In this document: piece after piece, positions 17,912 to 25,969 of the stretch
Numbering within the stretch: position 1 is the first letter of the stretch
Layout of the letters: each line of letters begins with the position of its first letter
From: Candidatus Sulfotelmatobacter sp.
Lineage (GTDB): Bacteria > Acidobacteriota > Terriglobia > Terriglobales > Acidobacteriaceae
DNA: 64,000 nucleotides
NCBI GenBank assembly: GCA_036500765.1
Contig: DASYBM010000001.1
Coordinates: 124,001 to 188,000 of the forward strand
Reading direction: 5' to 3'
The notes under the pieces: generated by a model
What the model saw: the letters and a program-made list of their open reading frames with translations, nothing else
The model's database searches: none
What the model was told of the DNA's origin: nothing
Made by a program: the position numbers and the translations under genes

Positions 17912-18832
17912 ATGCGCTTGCGAATTTTGCTGGCTTTGTTTTTGCTCACGGCTTCGGCATGGGCGGAGATTGTGTACGACGTGCGCGTGGCGTTGTCACA
18001 GAAGAATTTTTCTGGCGCCGAGGCGGCGCTGAATGCTTATCGCAATCAACAAGGGGTGACGGGCGAATATCTCGAAGCATATTCGTGGATGGGACGGGCT
18101 GCGCTCGATCAGCGCCAGTACGACCAGGCGTCCGCGTATGCGAAAGAAACCAAGACGCTGGCGCTGGAGCAATTGAAACTGAAGCAGCGTGCGCTTGACT
18201 CCGATCCGCATTTGGCGACGGCGCTGGGGGCGGCGCTGGAAGTGCAGGCACAGACGCTCGCGGCGCGCGGGCAGCGGACACAAGCTGTAGCGCTGCTACA
18301 AGCTGCGCTGCGGACGTATGGGACGACTTCGATTCATGATCGCTTGCAGAAGAATCTGAACCTGCTGTCGTTACAGGGGAAGGTTGCGCCGGCGCTGAAG
18401 GCGGACGATTTTCTGGGAGCAAAACCGCCGCTGGCGGCGCAGTTGAAAGGCTCGCCGGTGCTGCTGTTTTTCTGGGCACACTGGTGTGTGGACTGCAAGG
18501 CGGAAGCTCCCATCATCACGCAGCTGCGCTCGGAGTTTGCCGACAAGGGATTGCAGGTGATCGGGCCGACGCGATTGTATGGTTATACGGCGCAGAGCGA
18601 GCATGCGTCGCCAGCCGATGAAAGGCAATATATCGATGCGGTGCGGCATCGCTTTTATTCCGGATTGCTCGACATGCCGGTGCCGATCAGCCAGTACAAT
18701 TTCGATACTTACGGAGCGTCGACGACACCGACGCTGGTGCTGCTGGATCGGGAGGGGAAAGTGGCGATGTACCATCCGGGCGCGCTGCCGTATGACCAGT
18801 TGAGGGCGGAGATCGAGAAGGTGGTGCGCTGA
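17912..18832 (+). CDS. TlpA-like thioredoxin-fold protein with helical repeat N-domain
   Basis: About 306 residues. The ATG at 17912 follows CTAAGG and opens a signal peptide (MRLRILLALFLLTASAWA), so the protein is exported. Residues 25-155 are TPR-like helices (YLEAYSWMGRAALDQRQYDQ). The thioredoxin domain starts near 160: FFWAHWCVDCKAEAP gives the redox CxxC as C192-V-D-C195, and ASTTPTLVLLDREGKVA carries the cis-Pro. It probably reduces or delivers thiols in the periplasm. No c-type cytochrome maturation genes are next to it. Confidence 0.88.
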   Translation: MRLRILLALFLLTASAWAEIVYDVRVALSQKNFSGAEAALNAYRNQQGVTGEYLEAYSWMGRAALDQRQYDQASAYAKETKTLALEQLKLKQRALDSDPHLATALGAALEVQAQTLAARGQRTQAVALLQAALRTYGTTSIHDRLQKNLNLLSLQGKVAPALKADDFLGAKPPLAAQLKGSPVLLFFWAHWCVDCKAEAPIITQLRSEFADKGLQVIGPTRLYGYTAQSEHASPADERQYIDAVRHRFYSGLLDMPVPISQYNFDTYGASTTPTLVLLDREGKVAMYHPGALPYDQLRAEIEKVVR

Positions 18833-18871
18833 TTATTTGGTCCGGGCACCCCTGCCCGCGATTCTTGTGAT

Positions 18872-19270
18872 ATGAAGAGGCTCCTGCAATCTCTGTTCAG
18901 TCTGGGATGCCTGACATCGGTGATTGCACCCGTCGTAGCCATTATTGTTTATCCCAGCGCGAACTGGCTCTTCTTTTTCCCGCTCCTCGGGATTGCCCTC
19001 ATTGTGTTCGGCATAGTCACCCGCAAACAGCCCACGCCAGCCGAAGTAGCTGACCGCGCCGAACGTCTGCTGGATGGAAGTTTCGGTGGCTGGGACGTCG
19101 ATAATTACGAACATCTGAATCCTAAGAATGAGCAGTTGAAGGATCTTTGGCGTAGCACGATGAGCATCGGCGGCTTTCCTGAGGAATGGCCTAGGTTGGA
19201 AGAGGACACGAAAGGCAGAATTCGCGAGGTCATCGCGGAGATGAGAAGCTTGCCAGCTCAGAATTCGTGA
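18872..19270 (+). CDS. small membrane protein of unknown function
   Basis: 132 residues. Two hydrophobic helices near the N-terminus (LGCLTSVIAPVVAIIVYP and WLFFFPLLGIALIVFGIV) are followed by a soluble tail with many acidic residues (AERLLDGSFGGWDVDNYEHL). I know no family name for it. It starts 39 bases after the TlpA-like gene on the same strand and may be cotranscribed. The Shine-Dalgarno match is weak. Confidence 0.6.
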   Translation: MKRLLQSLFSLGCLTSVIAPVVAIIVYPSANWLFFFPLLGIALIVFGIVTRKQPTPAEVADRAERLLDGSFGGWDVDNYEHLNPKNEQLKDLWRSTMSIGGFPEEWPRLEEDTKGRIREVIAEMRSLPAQNS

Positions 19271-19308
19271 AAGGTCCCCAAGGGCATTATTTTGCTAAAA
19301 TCCGGCCC

Positions 19309-19554
19309 ATGCCGACGGTGTTGCGGTCCGGCCCCTACCGCTTCTACTTCTACAGTCACGAACCGAATGAGCCGCCGCACATTCATGTCGATCGCGACGA
19401 TCGGTCGGCGAAATTCTGGCTCGATCCAATCCAGCTTGCGACGAACTTTGGGTTTAGCGCTCACGAACTTCGCACGCTACAATCATTGGTAAGTCAGAAC
19501 AGGACGCTGTTCCTGGAGGCTTGGAATGAGTTCTTCGGCAATGACCGCAGATGA
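19309..19554 (+). CDS. DUF4160 protein
   Basis: About 81 residues from the ATG at 19309 (MPTVLRSGPYRFYFYSHEPN), which gives the standard DUF4160 start; a GTG at 19267 would overlap the upstream gene. The family hallmark is EPPHIHVDRDDRSAKFWL, with the conserved PHIHV. DUF4160 proteins are usually paired with a DUF2442 protein, as here with a 29-base overlap. The pair is often regarded as a possible toxin-antitoxin-like module, but no biochemical role is established to my knowledge. Confidence 0.85.
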   Translation: MPTVLRSGPYRFYFYSHEPNEPPHIHVDRDDRSAKFWLDPIQLATNFGFSAHELRTLQSLVSQNRTLFLEAWNEFFGNDRR

Positions 19555-19783
19555 ACGGGTGCTCGATGTCGCTTTCAGCGACGACTCGCTGAGTGTGTCG
19601 CTGCGCGACGGACGAGTGATCAGCGTGCCACTCGTGTGGTATCCGCGCCTGCTTAACGCCACGCCTGTTCAGCGCGGGAATTGGAAAATTGCCGGCGGCG
19701 GCTACGGCATCCATTGGCCCGACCTCGACGAAGACCTAAGCACCGAAGGCCTGCTGCGCGGTGCGCCCGCGCCAAAAGCTTAA
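19526..19783 (+). CDS. DUF2442 protein
   Basis: 85 residues. Typical DUF2442 features: DVAFSDDSLSVSLRDGRVIS, then PLVWYPRLLNATPVQRGNW and the end GGGYGIHWPDLDEDLSTEG. It overlaps the DUF4160 gene by 29 bases in another frame, so the two are translationally linked. The C-terminal half resembles a DNA-binding antitoxin-like fold in related proteins, though this is inference. Confidence 0.88.
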   Translation: MSSSAMTADERVLDVAFSDDSLSVSLRDGRVISVPLVWYPRLLNATPVQRGNWKIAGGGYGIHWPDLDEDLSTEGLLRGAPAPKA

Positions 19784-19836
19784 GCTCCCGCCGACCAAGT
19801 ACATTCGGCTGGACTCTGATGTTAAGCTAGTCAGCC

Positions 19837-20232
19837 ATGCTGTATCTTCCCATCAGCCGCGGGTGGCTTTTATCGCGAACGGCGCAACACATTTACCTCG
19901 GATGTGCTGTTCTCACCTTTGCGCTGGTAGGAACGATTATTGGAACACACTTGGCCTTGTCTGTTATTGGCGGGAATGCACTGACCTCGGAAGCTCGTAT
20001 CTTAGTGAACTTCCTTCTTTTACCAGAAATTGCGGGAGCAGCATTGCTGTGGGTCGCAATGTGGTATTTCTGGTTCGGCTTCGATCGATCTCACTATGCT
20101 AAGAAGGCCTTCTGGTTTGTACTGTTGTTTTTCCTGGCTCCATTTGGGACGCTGCTCTATTATTTCGTGACTTACCGCCGCGATGTCTCGAGTACGGATT
20201 CGGTGGCACCTCAGATGATTCGCCAGGCTTGA
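19837..20232 (+). CDS. small multi-pass membrane protein of unknown function
   Basis: 131 residues with three hydrophobic helices: YLGCAVLTFALVGTIIG, a middle one around NFLLLPEIAGAALLWVAMWY, and WFVLLFFLAPFGTLLYYFV. The end, FVTYRRD followed by a short polar tail, puts the C-terminus in the cytoplasm by the positive-inside rule. No family recognised. It begins 53 bases after the DUF2442 gene and is convergent with the carbonic anhydrase gene. Confidence 0.6.
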   Translation: MLYLPISRGWLLSRTAQHIYLGCAVLTFALVGTIIGTHLALSVIGGNALTSEARILVNFLLLPEIAGAALLWVAMWYFWFGFDRSHYAKKAFWFVLLFFLAPFGTLLYYFVTYRRDVSSTDSVAPQMIRQA

Positions 20233-20253
20233 ACCACGTCCTCGACCTTATCT

Positions 20254-20772
20254 TCATCTTTCGAAATTACCCGGCGGGTTAACTTCTGTTAATTTCCCTG
20301 TCTTCACGTCGTAGACAAATCCGCGCACCGGAATATGTTTCGGAATCCACGGGTGCGATTTCACGCGTTGCATCTGAATCCGGACGTTTTCTTCTAGATC
20401 GTCGAAGGCGTGGAAATGCTTTGGCTCATCGGCGGTGGTTCCCATCTTTTCGGTCAGGCGCACTTTCAATTCATCTTCGCGCACTTTCAGCAGGCCGCAG
20501 TCGGTGTGGTTGATGATGATGAATTCCTGGGTGTCGAGCAGGTGATGGGAGACGATGAGGGAGCGCAGGGCGTCGTCGGTGGCGATGCCGCCGGCGTTGC
20601 GGATCATGTGGGCGTCGCCGGGATGCAGGCCGAGGCAATGCTCGAACAGGATGCGGGAATCCATGCAGGCCAGCACGGCGACGCGGCGGCGGGGACGGAC
20701 GGCGAGATCTCCGAGGGTGAAAGTTCGGGCGAAGGTCTCGTTGGCTTTTAAGAGTTCGTCGGCTACGGACAA
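20254..20772 (-). CDS. beta-class carbonic anhydrase
   Basis: 172 residues. Catalyses CO2 + H2O to bicarbonate. Zinc ligands are visible: C36 and D38 with R40 in ACMDSR, H89 and C92 in NHTDCG. The GIATDDALRSL segment after IRNAGG is the standard active-site strand and helix. The short length and C-terminal motif (IPVRGFVYDVKTGKL) match the small beta-CA group found in Actinobacteria and Acidobacteria. The gene stands alone, divergent from mnmE across a heptamer-repeat element. Confidence 0.93.
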   Translation of the reverse strand: MSVADELLKANETFARTFTLGDLAVRPRRRVAVLACMDSRILFEHCLGLHPGDAHMIRNAGGIATDDALRSLIVSHHLLDTQEFIIINHTDCGLLKVREDELKVRLTEKMGTTADEPKHFHAFDDLEENVRIQMQRVKSHPWIPKHIPVRGFVYDVKTGKLTEVNPPGNFER

Positions 20773-20793
20773 GTTTGGGCTCCTGGGGGAAAA

Positions 20794-20962
20794 TCGTCGT
20801 CGGTCGTCAGTCTTCGGTCGTCAGTCTTCGGTCGTCAGTCTTCGGTCGTCAGTCGTCGGTCGTCAGTCTTCGGTCGTCAGTCTTCGGTCGTCGGTCGTTT
20901 CGCCAACACCGCACCGGGCGGGTCTTGGACGACTAACGACCGATGACCGATGACCGACGACG
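20794..20962. repeat. composite heptamer-repeat element, copy A
   Basis: The left arm (20794-20899) is a 7-bp tandem array of GTC(G/T)TC(A/G) units. A core of about 25 bases follows, then a right arm (20926-20962) with the same heptamer in inverted form (GACCGATGACCGACGACG). The whole can fold into one long hairpin. Copies B (24595-24752) and C (32240-32396, inside mnmG) share the layout. It fills the divergent promoter region of the carbonic anhydrase gene and mnmE. Confidence 0.85.
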
Positions 20963-21005
20963 TTTTCCAGTTTACCCGTTACAATCGGCGCGTGAATCTG
21001 CCTTT

Positions 21006-22517
21006 ATGAATCTCGATGACACCATTGTTGCGATCGCTACGCCGCCAGGGCGCGGCGGGATTGGCGTGGTGCGGCTGGCGGGGGCGCGGGCGCTGGAGAT
21101 TGCGTCGCCGATGTTGCGGTTGAGACATGGGTTGGAGGCGGGGCGGGCGGTGTTTGGGGAATTGATTGAGCCGCAAGATGCAAAAGCGGTCGGAACTCCC
21201 ACCCAAGCCGCACAAAACGCGGCTTGGATGGGGCACCCTCTGAATTCTGGGTATCTGAATTCTGGGTATCTGAATTCCGCACATCTGAAGTCTGGACCTC
21301 CGAATTCTGCACAGGACCGACTCATTGACGAGGTCGTTGTCACCTATTTTGCTCGGCCTCATTCTTATACTACCGACGACATCGTCGAGATTTCGGCACA
21401 CGGGTCGCCGGTGGTGTTGCGGCATATTGTCGAATTGTGTGTGGCGGCGGGGGCGCGGGTGGCGGAGCCGGGGGAGTTCACCATGCGGGCGTTCCTGAAC
21501 GGGCGGATCGATCTCACTCAGGCGGAGGCAGTGCGGGATCTGATCGATTCGCAGACGTTATATCAGGCGAGGGTGGCGGCGCAGCAGTTGGAAGGGGCGC
21601 TTTCGCGGCGGTTGCAGCCAATCAAACAACAACTGGTGGAACTGATCGCGGCGCTCGAAGCCGGGATTGATTTCGCCGAGGATGACGTGTCGGTAATGGC
21701 GGATGCGGCGATTCTAGATCGCATCGCGGCGGTGCGAGCGCCGCTGGAACAACTCAGCGCGACGTTCGCTTACGGGAACATCGTGCATGAGGGTCTGACG
21801 CTGGCGATTGTCGGGCGGCCGAATGTCGGGAAGTCGAGTTTGTTCAATCGCCTGGTGGAGCGGGAGCGGGCGATTGTTACGGCGACTCCGGGGACGACGC
21901 GCGATCTGGTGAGCGAGACGGTAGCGATTGGCGGGATTCCGGTAAAGCTCGTCGACACCGCCGGGATTCGGCAGTCGTTCGACGAAGCGGAGTCGATGGG
22001 GATTAAGAAATCGATGGAAGCGCTGGCCGATGCGGATCTGGTGCTGGTGGTTGTGGACGCGTCAACGCCGCAAGCTTCAGAGGATCACGAGTTATTACTG
22101 CAGATGGAAAACCGGGCGGCCATCGTGGTCGGGAATAAGTCTGATCTACTGGCGGCCAAGATCCCCCTGTCGCGCAAAGGAGGCGAGACGTGGGGCACTC
22201 GTTTTTTCGTTCATACCTCCGCCTTGACGGGTGATGGCATCGCCGAACTGCGCGGCGAGATTTTGCGGCACATGGGCGGAGAGTCTGGAACCGCGGCTGA
22301 GTCGGGATTTCTGACCAATGTGCGGCATCAGGCATTGATTCAGGATTCGCTGGCGGCGCTGGACGCGGCTCGGGATGCCGTGGCCGCGAAAGTCCCGCAT
22401 GAGATGTTGCTGCTCGATTTGTATAACGCGCTGCGGCCGTTGGATGCGATTACGGGCGCGACGACGACAGACGATATTTTGAATTTGATTTTCAGTACTT
22501 TCTGCATTGGGAAGTAA
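21006..22517 (+). CDS. mnmE: tRNA uridine-5-carboxymethylaminomethyl GTPase MnmE
   Basis: 503 residues from the ATG at 21006 ([20 protein letters not shown]), the canonical start. With MnmG it makes the cmnm5/nm5 modification at the wobble uridine of several tRNAs. The N-terminal folate-binding domain has the [19 protein letters not shown] helix; the G domain has GRPNVGKSS (270-278), DTAGIR and NKSD; the C-terminus is the invariant FCIGK. The protein is about 50 residues longer than usual: residues ~60-103 are an insertion between ELIEPQDAK and [11 protein letters not shown] in the N-terminal domain, made of a hairpin repeat plus five LNSGY-like pentapeptides. Catalytic residues are intact, so the enzyme is probably active. 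Confidence 0.96.
   Translation: MNLDDTIVAIATPPGRGGIGVVRLAGARALEIASPMLRLRHGLEAGRAVFGELIEPQDAKAVGTPTQAAQNAAWMGHPLNSGYLNSGYLNSAHLKSGPPNSAQDRLIDEVVVTYFARPHSYTTDDIVEISAHGSPVVLRHIVELCVAAGARVAEPGEFTMRAFLNGRIDLTQAEAVRDLIDSQTLYQARVAAQQLEGALSRRLQPIKQQLVELIAALEAGIDFAEDDVSVMADAAILDRIAAVRAPLEQLSATFAYGNIVHEGLTLAIVGRPNVGKSSLFNRLVERERAIVTATPGTTRDLVSETVAIGGIPVKLVDTAGIRQSFDEAESMGIKKSMEALADADLVLVVVDASTPQASEDHELLLQMENRAAIVVGNKSDLLAAKIPLSRKGGETWGTRFFVHTSALTGDGIAELRGEILRHMGGESGTAAESGFLTNVRHQALIQDSLAALDAARDAVAAKVPHEMLLLDLYNALRPLDAITGATTTDDILNLIFSTFCIGK
21183..21314. repeat. in-frame repeat insertion inside mnmE
   Basis: Two parts. First a hairpin, CCCACCCAAGCCGC (21198-21211) and GCGGCTTGGATGGG (21219-21232), followed by GCACCC, as in the extragenic hairpins at 28459-28491 and 39807-39843. 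Then five 15-base tandem units at 21240, 21255, 21270, 21285 and 21300 (first two identical, CTGAATTCTGGGTAT), read in frame as [25 protein letters not shown]. Other bacterial MnmE proteins lack this segment, from family knowledge. Confidence 0.85.
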
Positions 22518-22525
22518 AGGGAATG

Positions 22526-22667
22526 TGGGGCGGACACTCCTGTCCGCCGACGTTGACGTATTGGTTCTTGGTCCGGAGTCTTGGGGAAATAGTCAAAAGC
22601 AACATCAAGAACAAAGGCAACCGCAAGGACAAAGGCAAGTGCGGCGGACAAGAATGTCCGCCCCACA
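22526..22667. repeat. 142-bp element with terminal inverted repeats
   Basis: The 25-base ends (22526-22550 and 22643-22667) are inverted copies with 23 matches; each also contains a GGCGGACA...TGTCCGCC palindrome. It lies between the stop of mnmE and the stop of the convergent HdeD-like gene. A half copy with the same GCGGACAGGAGTATCCGC motif is at 60054-60078. It has no coding capacity and resembles a MITE-like or extragenic palindromic element. Confidence 0.75.
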
Positions 22668-22676
22668 CTTTCGTTA

Positions 22677-23246
22677 TCAGGCTGCTTTTTTGAACGTCGG
22701 CAAGTCAGCCAGCACATGGCGCGCAGCCATCGACAGAGCCAGCCGAGAGACACCGCTAAAGAGCATGCTGATCCCCACCAGCGTACCGATCACCCATTCC
22801 GTGCTTGAGGGCCAGGTCCGCCAGATCATGACGGCGAGGATCAGGCTGATGATTCCATCGAGCAGCAGCCAGGTCGAACCTCGCATGGGACGCAGGCGGA
22901 AGGACAAGACTAGTTCCAGTACTCCCTTTGCCAGTAAGTAACCTGCGAGGAAGAGCGTGAGCGAGGCCAGGCCGGCGATGGGATGCATCAAGGCGTAGAC
23001 ACCCACGACGATATAGAGGGCGCTGAGCAAAAGCTCCCAGATGAAGCCACCGGTGGTTCGTGTGTGCCAGGCAAAGACCAGGTGGGTTGCGCCGCTGAAG
23101 ATGAGCAGCCAGGCAACGACCAGGACGACGGTAATTCCTGCCGCGGGCGGAACGACAATGGCAAGAATTCCCGCAACGATCATCAGAATGCTAAGACCGA
23201 TGGACCATCCGACCGACGCTCTCGCGATTGTGCCGAGTGAAGTCAT
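22677..23246 (-). CDS. HdeD family (DUF308) membrane protein
   Basis: 189 residues, six predicted membrane helices in DUF308 pairs: GLSILMIVAGILAIVVPPAA, ITVVLVVAWLLIFSGATHLV, LLLSALYIVVGVYALMHP and so on. The typical HdeD features are the GIxxIxxP-type turn after helix one and the late LLDGIISLILAVMIWRTWP. In E. coli HdeD is linked to acid resistance at high cell density; here function is inferred by family only. It is convergent with mnmE. Confidence 0.9.
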   Translation of the reverse strand: MTSLGTIARASVGWSIGLSILMIVAGILAIVVPPAAGITVVLVVAWLLIFSGATHLVFAWHTRTTGGFIWELLLSALYIVVGVYALMHPIAGLASLTLFLAGYLLAKGVLELVLSFRLRPMRGSTWLLLDGIISLILAVMIWRTWPSSTEWVIGTLVGISMLFSGVSRLALSMAARHVLADLPTFKKAA

Positions 23247-23304
23247 GGGTATGAACCTCCTTATGGTTGTTTCTCGCGGACGACAGCTTCGTTGTAAAAG
23301 ACAA

Positions 23305-23892
23305 TTAAAAACGACCGCTGCGCAGGGCCGTGACGATGAGTCCGGCGACTACGAGCGCCAGATATCCGACGGAGAAGATGTAATAAAGCACTTTTACTTT
23401 CGGCCAAATGAAGGCGGGCCACTGGTCGGAGAACTTATCGGAAAATGTATCTCCCATGCGCGGCGGGAGAGCGGCTTCTTCAGAGTCGGGCTTCCAGTTG
23501 CCGGCGATCCAGGTGGCGCGAAGATTCGAAAACAGCAGCGCAACAATGATGACCCGGACCACTCCAATTCCAGGTGAATTTAGAAGCAGAAAAACAAACG
23601 ATGCGAGAAAGTCGACCAGGTAGTACGCCAAGATGACTGCTGCGGCGAAGGAGTTGTGCTCGCGCACCCCAACGCCGCCGAGGTAAAACAGTAAAAAGAC
23701 CAGCACTCCATTGATGGGTTGGTGAGCCAAGGTCAGGAATGCGAGCGACATTACTCCTACAATGGTGCAAACCCAAAAGCCCTGAACCGCGAGATAGTCG
23801 ACGTCAGCACCGCTTTGGATCGAGGGCCAGAAGAGACTCTTCAGGCGGCTCTCGCTGCGAACAGCCGAATCGGAGAGGCCCAAGGTTTGCAT
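23305..23892 (-). CDS. multi-pass membrane protein of unknown function
   Basis: 195 residues with about five hydrophobic helices (FWVCTIVGVMSLAFLTLA, GVLVFLLFYLGGVGV, AAAVILAYYLVDFLASFVFL, VVRVIIVALLFSNL, VLYYIFSVGYLALVVAGLIV). The loop FSNLRATWIAGNWKP and the stretch FSDKFSDQWPAFIWP are shared with many acidobacterial hypothetical proteins, from memory, but no function is assigned. It lies upstream of the HdeD-like gene by 58 bases and may form a unit with it. Confidence 0.65.
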   Translation of the reverse strand: MQTLGLSDSAVRSESRLKSLFWPSIQSGADVDYLAVQGFWVCTIVGVMSLAFLTLAHQPINGVLVFLLFYLGGVGVREHNSFAAAVILAYYLVDFLASFVFLLLNSPGIGVVRVIIVALLFSNLRATWIAGNWKPDSEEAALPPRMGDTFSDKFSDQWPAFIWPKVKVLYYIFSVGYLALVVAGLIVTALRSGRF

Positions 23893-23953
23893 GGTGGAGC
23901 ATTTAACCCCATGCCGGATGGCTTGTCTAGAAGAAAATGTCTACAAATCCGGG

Positions 23954-24544
23954 CTATTTTGAGAGCCGTCCCAGGGATGTCCGGAAAAGAAGGTCGAAGG
24001 ACGTGGCGTCCCCTTCTTTCGCAGCGGCTGCCAAGGCTTTTTCTGCGGCGGCGCGCTGATATCCCAGATTCAGCAACGCGGAGAGAACGTCTTCTTCGGT
24101 GGCGTTCATCGCGGGAACGGCCGGCGCAGTAGCGAGACCCGCGGCCGGTAGCTTGTCGCGCAACTCGAGGACCATGCGCTCGGCGGTTTTCTTGCCGATG
24201 CCGGGGATGCGGGTGAGGCGGACGAGGTCGTTGCCGCGAATCGCTCCCACCATTTCGTCAGCGGGCATGCCGCTCAGGATGGTGATGGCCAGCTTGGGGC
24301 CGATGCCGCTCACCGTGAGCAACTTTTCGAACAGCAGTTTCTCTGAGGGACGCAGGAATCCGTAGAGGGCGAGCTGGTCTTCGCGCACATGGGTGTGAAT
24401 GTGCAGCGCGACTTCAGCGCCGAGTGCGGGCAGGTCGGAGAATGTGGGGACACTGATGGTCACGTCGTAGCCGACGCCGGAGGTTTCGATAATGGCCTGG
24501 TTGGGATGCTTGGCCAGCAGCTTTCCGCGGAGGTGGGCAATCAT
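23954..24544 (-). CDS. ruvA: Holliday junction branch migration protein RuvA
   Basis: 196 residues, the normal length. RuvA tetramers bind four-way junctions and load the RuvB motor. Domain I starts MIAHLRGKLLAKHPNQAIIE; domain II has two helix-hairpin-helix motifs, LLTVSGIGPKLAITILSG and LTRIPGIGKKTAERMVLEL; domain III at the C-terminus (EDVLSALLNLGYQRAAAEKA) is the RuvB-binding UBA-like part. ruvB and ruvC are not adjacent. Confidence 0.96.
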   Translation of the reverse strand: MIAHLRGKLLAKHPNQAIIETSGVGYDVTISVPTFSDLPALGAEVALHIHTHVREDQLALYGFLRPSEKLLFEKLLTVSGIGPKLAITILSGMPADEMVGAIRGNDLVRLTRIPGIGKKTAERMVLELRDKLPAAGLATAPAVPAMNATEEDVLSALLNLGYQRAAAEKALAAAAKEGDATSFDLLFRTSLGRLSK

Positions 24545-24594
24545 GCTGTGGACATTGTAGCGGGAGCGGGTTGGGTCTGCCGCGGTTGGGTGCA

Positions 24595-24752
24595 GGTCTT
24601 CAGCCTTCAGTCTTCAGTCTTCGGTCTTCAGTCTTCGGTCTTCGGTCTTCGGTCTTCAGTCTTCGGTCTTCGGCGCCGGCCCCACGCGAGCAAGAGTTTT
24701 CGACCCCTGGGCTCCAGGACCACAGGCCCAAGACCTACGACCCCAAGACCCG
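24595..24752. repeat. composite heptamer-repeat element, copy B
   Basis: The left arm (24595-24672) is a 7-bp array of GTCTTC(A/G) units; a GC-rich core follows; the right arm (about 24717-24752) contains degenerate inverted units (CCAAGACCTACGACC, CCAAGACC). Same layout as copies A and C with a more worn right arm. It sits between the divergent ruvA and padR-like genes. Confidence 0.75.
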
Positions 24753-24795
24753 GAAAGCATGAGCCTTGACATTAAGCTCGCGATTAGTTCACACT

Positions 24796-24806
24796 TGACA
24801 CTGTCA
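24796..24806. promoter_or_regulatory. palindrome overlapping the PadR gene start, candidate operator
   Basis: TGACA-C-TGTCA is a perfect 5-1-5 palindrome ending at the A of the ATG. A TTGACA sequence 30 bases upstream (24766-24771) might be a -35 box. PadR regulators commonly repress their own operon through such dyads; direct support is lacking here. Confidence 0.3.
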
Positions 24807-25330
24807 TGAATGACCTATTGATGCTTTCGATGATGCTGGACGAGCCGAAATATGGCTACCAACTGAAGCGGGAAGCGGGTTTGATTATGGGGCAAGCGCT
24901 ACATAATAACTTGGTGTATCCATCGCTGCGCCGTTTCTTGCAGGAAGGATGGGTTCGCAAGAAGGCAGTCCCCGGCGAGCGCGGGCAGACGCGTCAGCAG
25001 TATGCGCTCTCGGCGGATGGGCGGCAGCATCTGTTCGAGCGTCTGAATCAATTCGGCGAAGACGACGCGGCTTCTGACGATGCGTTCCATCTGCGCGTGG
25101 GGCTATTTGCGGCGCCGCAACTGAAGGCGAGAGCTGACATTCTTACCCGGCGCAAGAACTATCTGCAAAATCGCGCCCAGCACCTGGCGGCGCTCGAAGC
25201 CAATATGGAGTTGGGAAAGTTTGGCGCAGAAATCGTGCGCCACATGAGGAAACAGGTTGAGATGGAGCTGGAGTGGGTACGACATCTGCGCCGCATCTCC
25301 AAGCTCGGCCGGCGAAAGGAGAAGCAATGA
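24806..25330 (+). CDS. PadR family transcriptional regulator
   Basis: 174 residues. The winged-helix domain is at 1-85: MNDLLMLSMMLDEPKYGYQL is the PadR start (LxLLxxxPxYGYxL pattern), followed by VYPSLRRFLQEGWVRKKAV and the wing QYALSADGRQHL. The C-terminal half is a helical dimerisation arm (PadR C-terminal type, ILTRRKNYLQNRAQHLAALE). It overlaps the following methyltransferase gene by ATGA, so it probably controls its own operon. Confidence 0.92.
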   Translation: MNDLLMLSMMLDEPKYGYQLKREAGLIMGQALHNNLVYPSLRRFLQEGWVRKKAVPGERGQTRQQYALSADGRQHLFERLNQFGEDDAASDDAFHLRVGLFAAPQLKARADILTRRKNYLQNRAQHLAALEANMELGKFGAEIVRHMRKQVEMELEWVRHLRRISKLGRRKEKQ

Positions 25331-25950
25331 AGACACTAACACTGTGGCAAATTGAGCAGATTCCGTGGTATGTGTTCGCCGCGTATTGGGCGATCACGGC
25401 GCTGCGCGTGAAGCGTACCAAGGCGAGGGAGAGGTCGGCGGACCGGCTAGTCACCGTCGTCGTGGTGGTACTGGCATACATGCTTCTTTTTTCTGACAGA
25501 TTTCGCATCGGTGCGCTGGAGCTTCGGTTCGTCCCGCAGGAAAAGTGGATTGCCTGGGTTGGGATTGCCGTGACATGGCTCGGCGTGGCGATCGCCATTT
25601 GGGCACGGTATTGCATCGGCGAGTACTGGAGCGCGCGGGTCACGCTGAAAGAGGGGCATCAGCTGATTCGCTCCGGGCCATACGCGTTTGTGCGGCATCC
25701 GATTTACACGGGGATGTTGCTGGGATGTGTGGGCGCTACGTTAGTAGCCGGGGAGTGGCGCGGAATTGTCGCTGTAGTGCTGCTGCTGTTCGCGCACGCC
25801 CGTAAGGCCGTACGCGAGGAACGGCTGTTAGCGACGGAGTTCGGCGAGGAGTACGCGACCTACCAGAGAAGCACGGGCTTCCTCTTTCCGCGCTGGAACC
25901 TGCTTTCGCGGGAAAGTTCGGGGATGGACACTCATCCGGGACGCTCTTAG
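25327..25950 (+). CDS. isoprenylcysteine carboxyl methyltransferase (ICMT)-family membrane protein
   Basis: 207 residues from the ATG that overlaps the PadR stop as ATGA; an earlier in-frame GTG would run inside padR. Membrane helices at IPWYVFAAYWAITALRV, LVTVVVVVLAYMLLFS, WIAWVGIAVTWLGVAIAIW and GIVAVVLLLFAHA. The catalytic signature of the ICMT/phospholipid methyltransferase family is visible: LIRSGPYAFVRHPIYTGMLL and then EERLLATEFGEEYATYQRST. It uses S-adenosylmethionine; the acceptor in bacteria is unknown. Confidence 0.9.
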   Translation: MKTLTLWQIEQIPWYVFAAYWAITALRVKRTKARERSADRLVTVVVVVLAYMLLFSDRFRIGALELRFVPQEKWIAWVGIAVTWLGVAIAIWARYCIGEYWSARVTLKEGHQLIRSGPYAFVRHPIYTGMLLGCVGATLVAGEWRGIVAVVLLLFAHARKAVREERLLATEFGEEYATYQRSTGFLFPRWNLLSRESSGMDTHPGRS

Positions 25951-25969
25951 AATTCTGAAGGGTTCGCCG

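Noticed and set aside
20794-20962. Regular repeats that could be a CRISPR array
   Set aside because: The period is 7 bp with no spacers, and there are no cas genes nearby.
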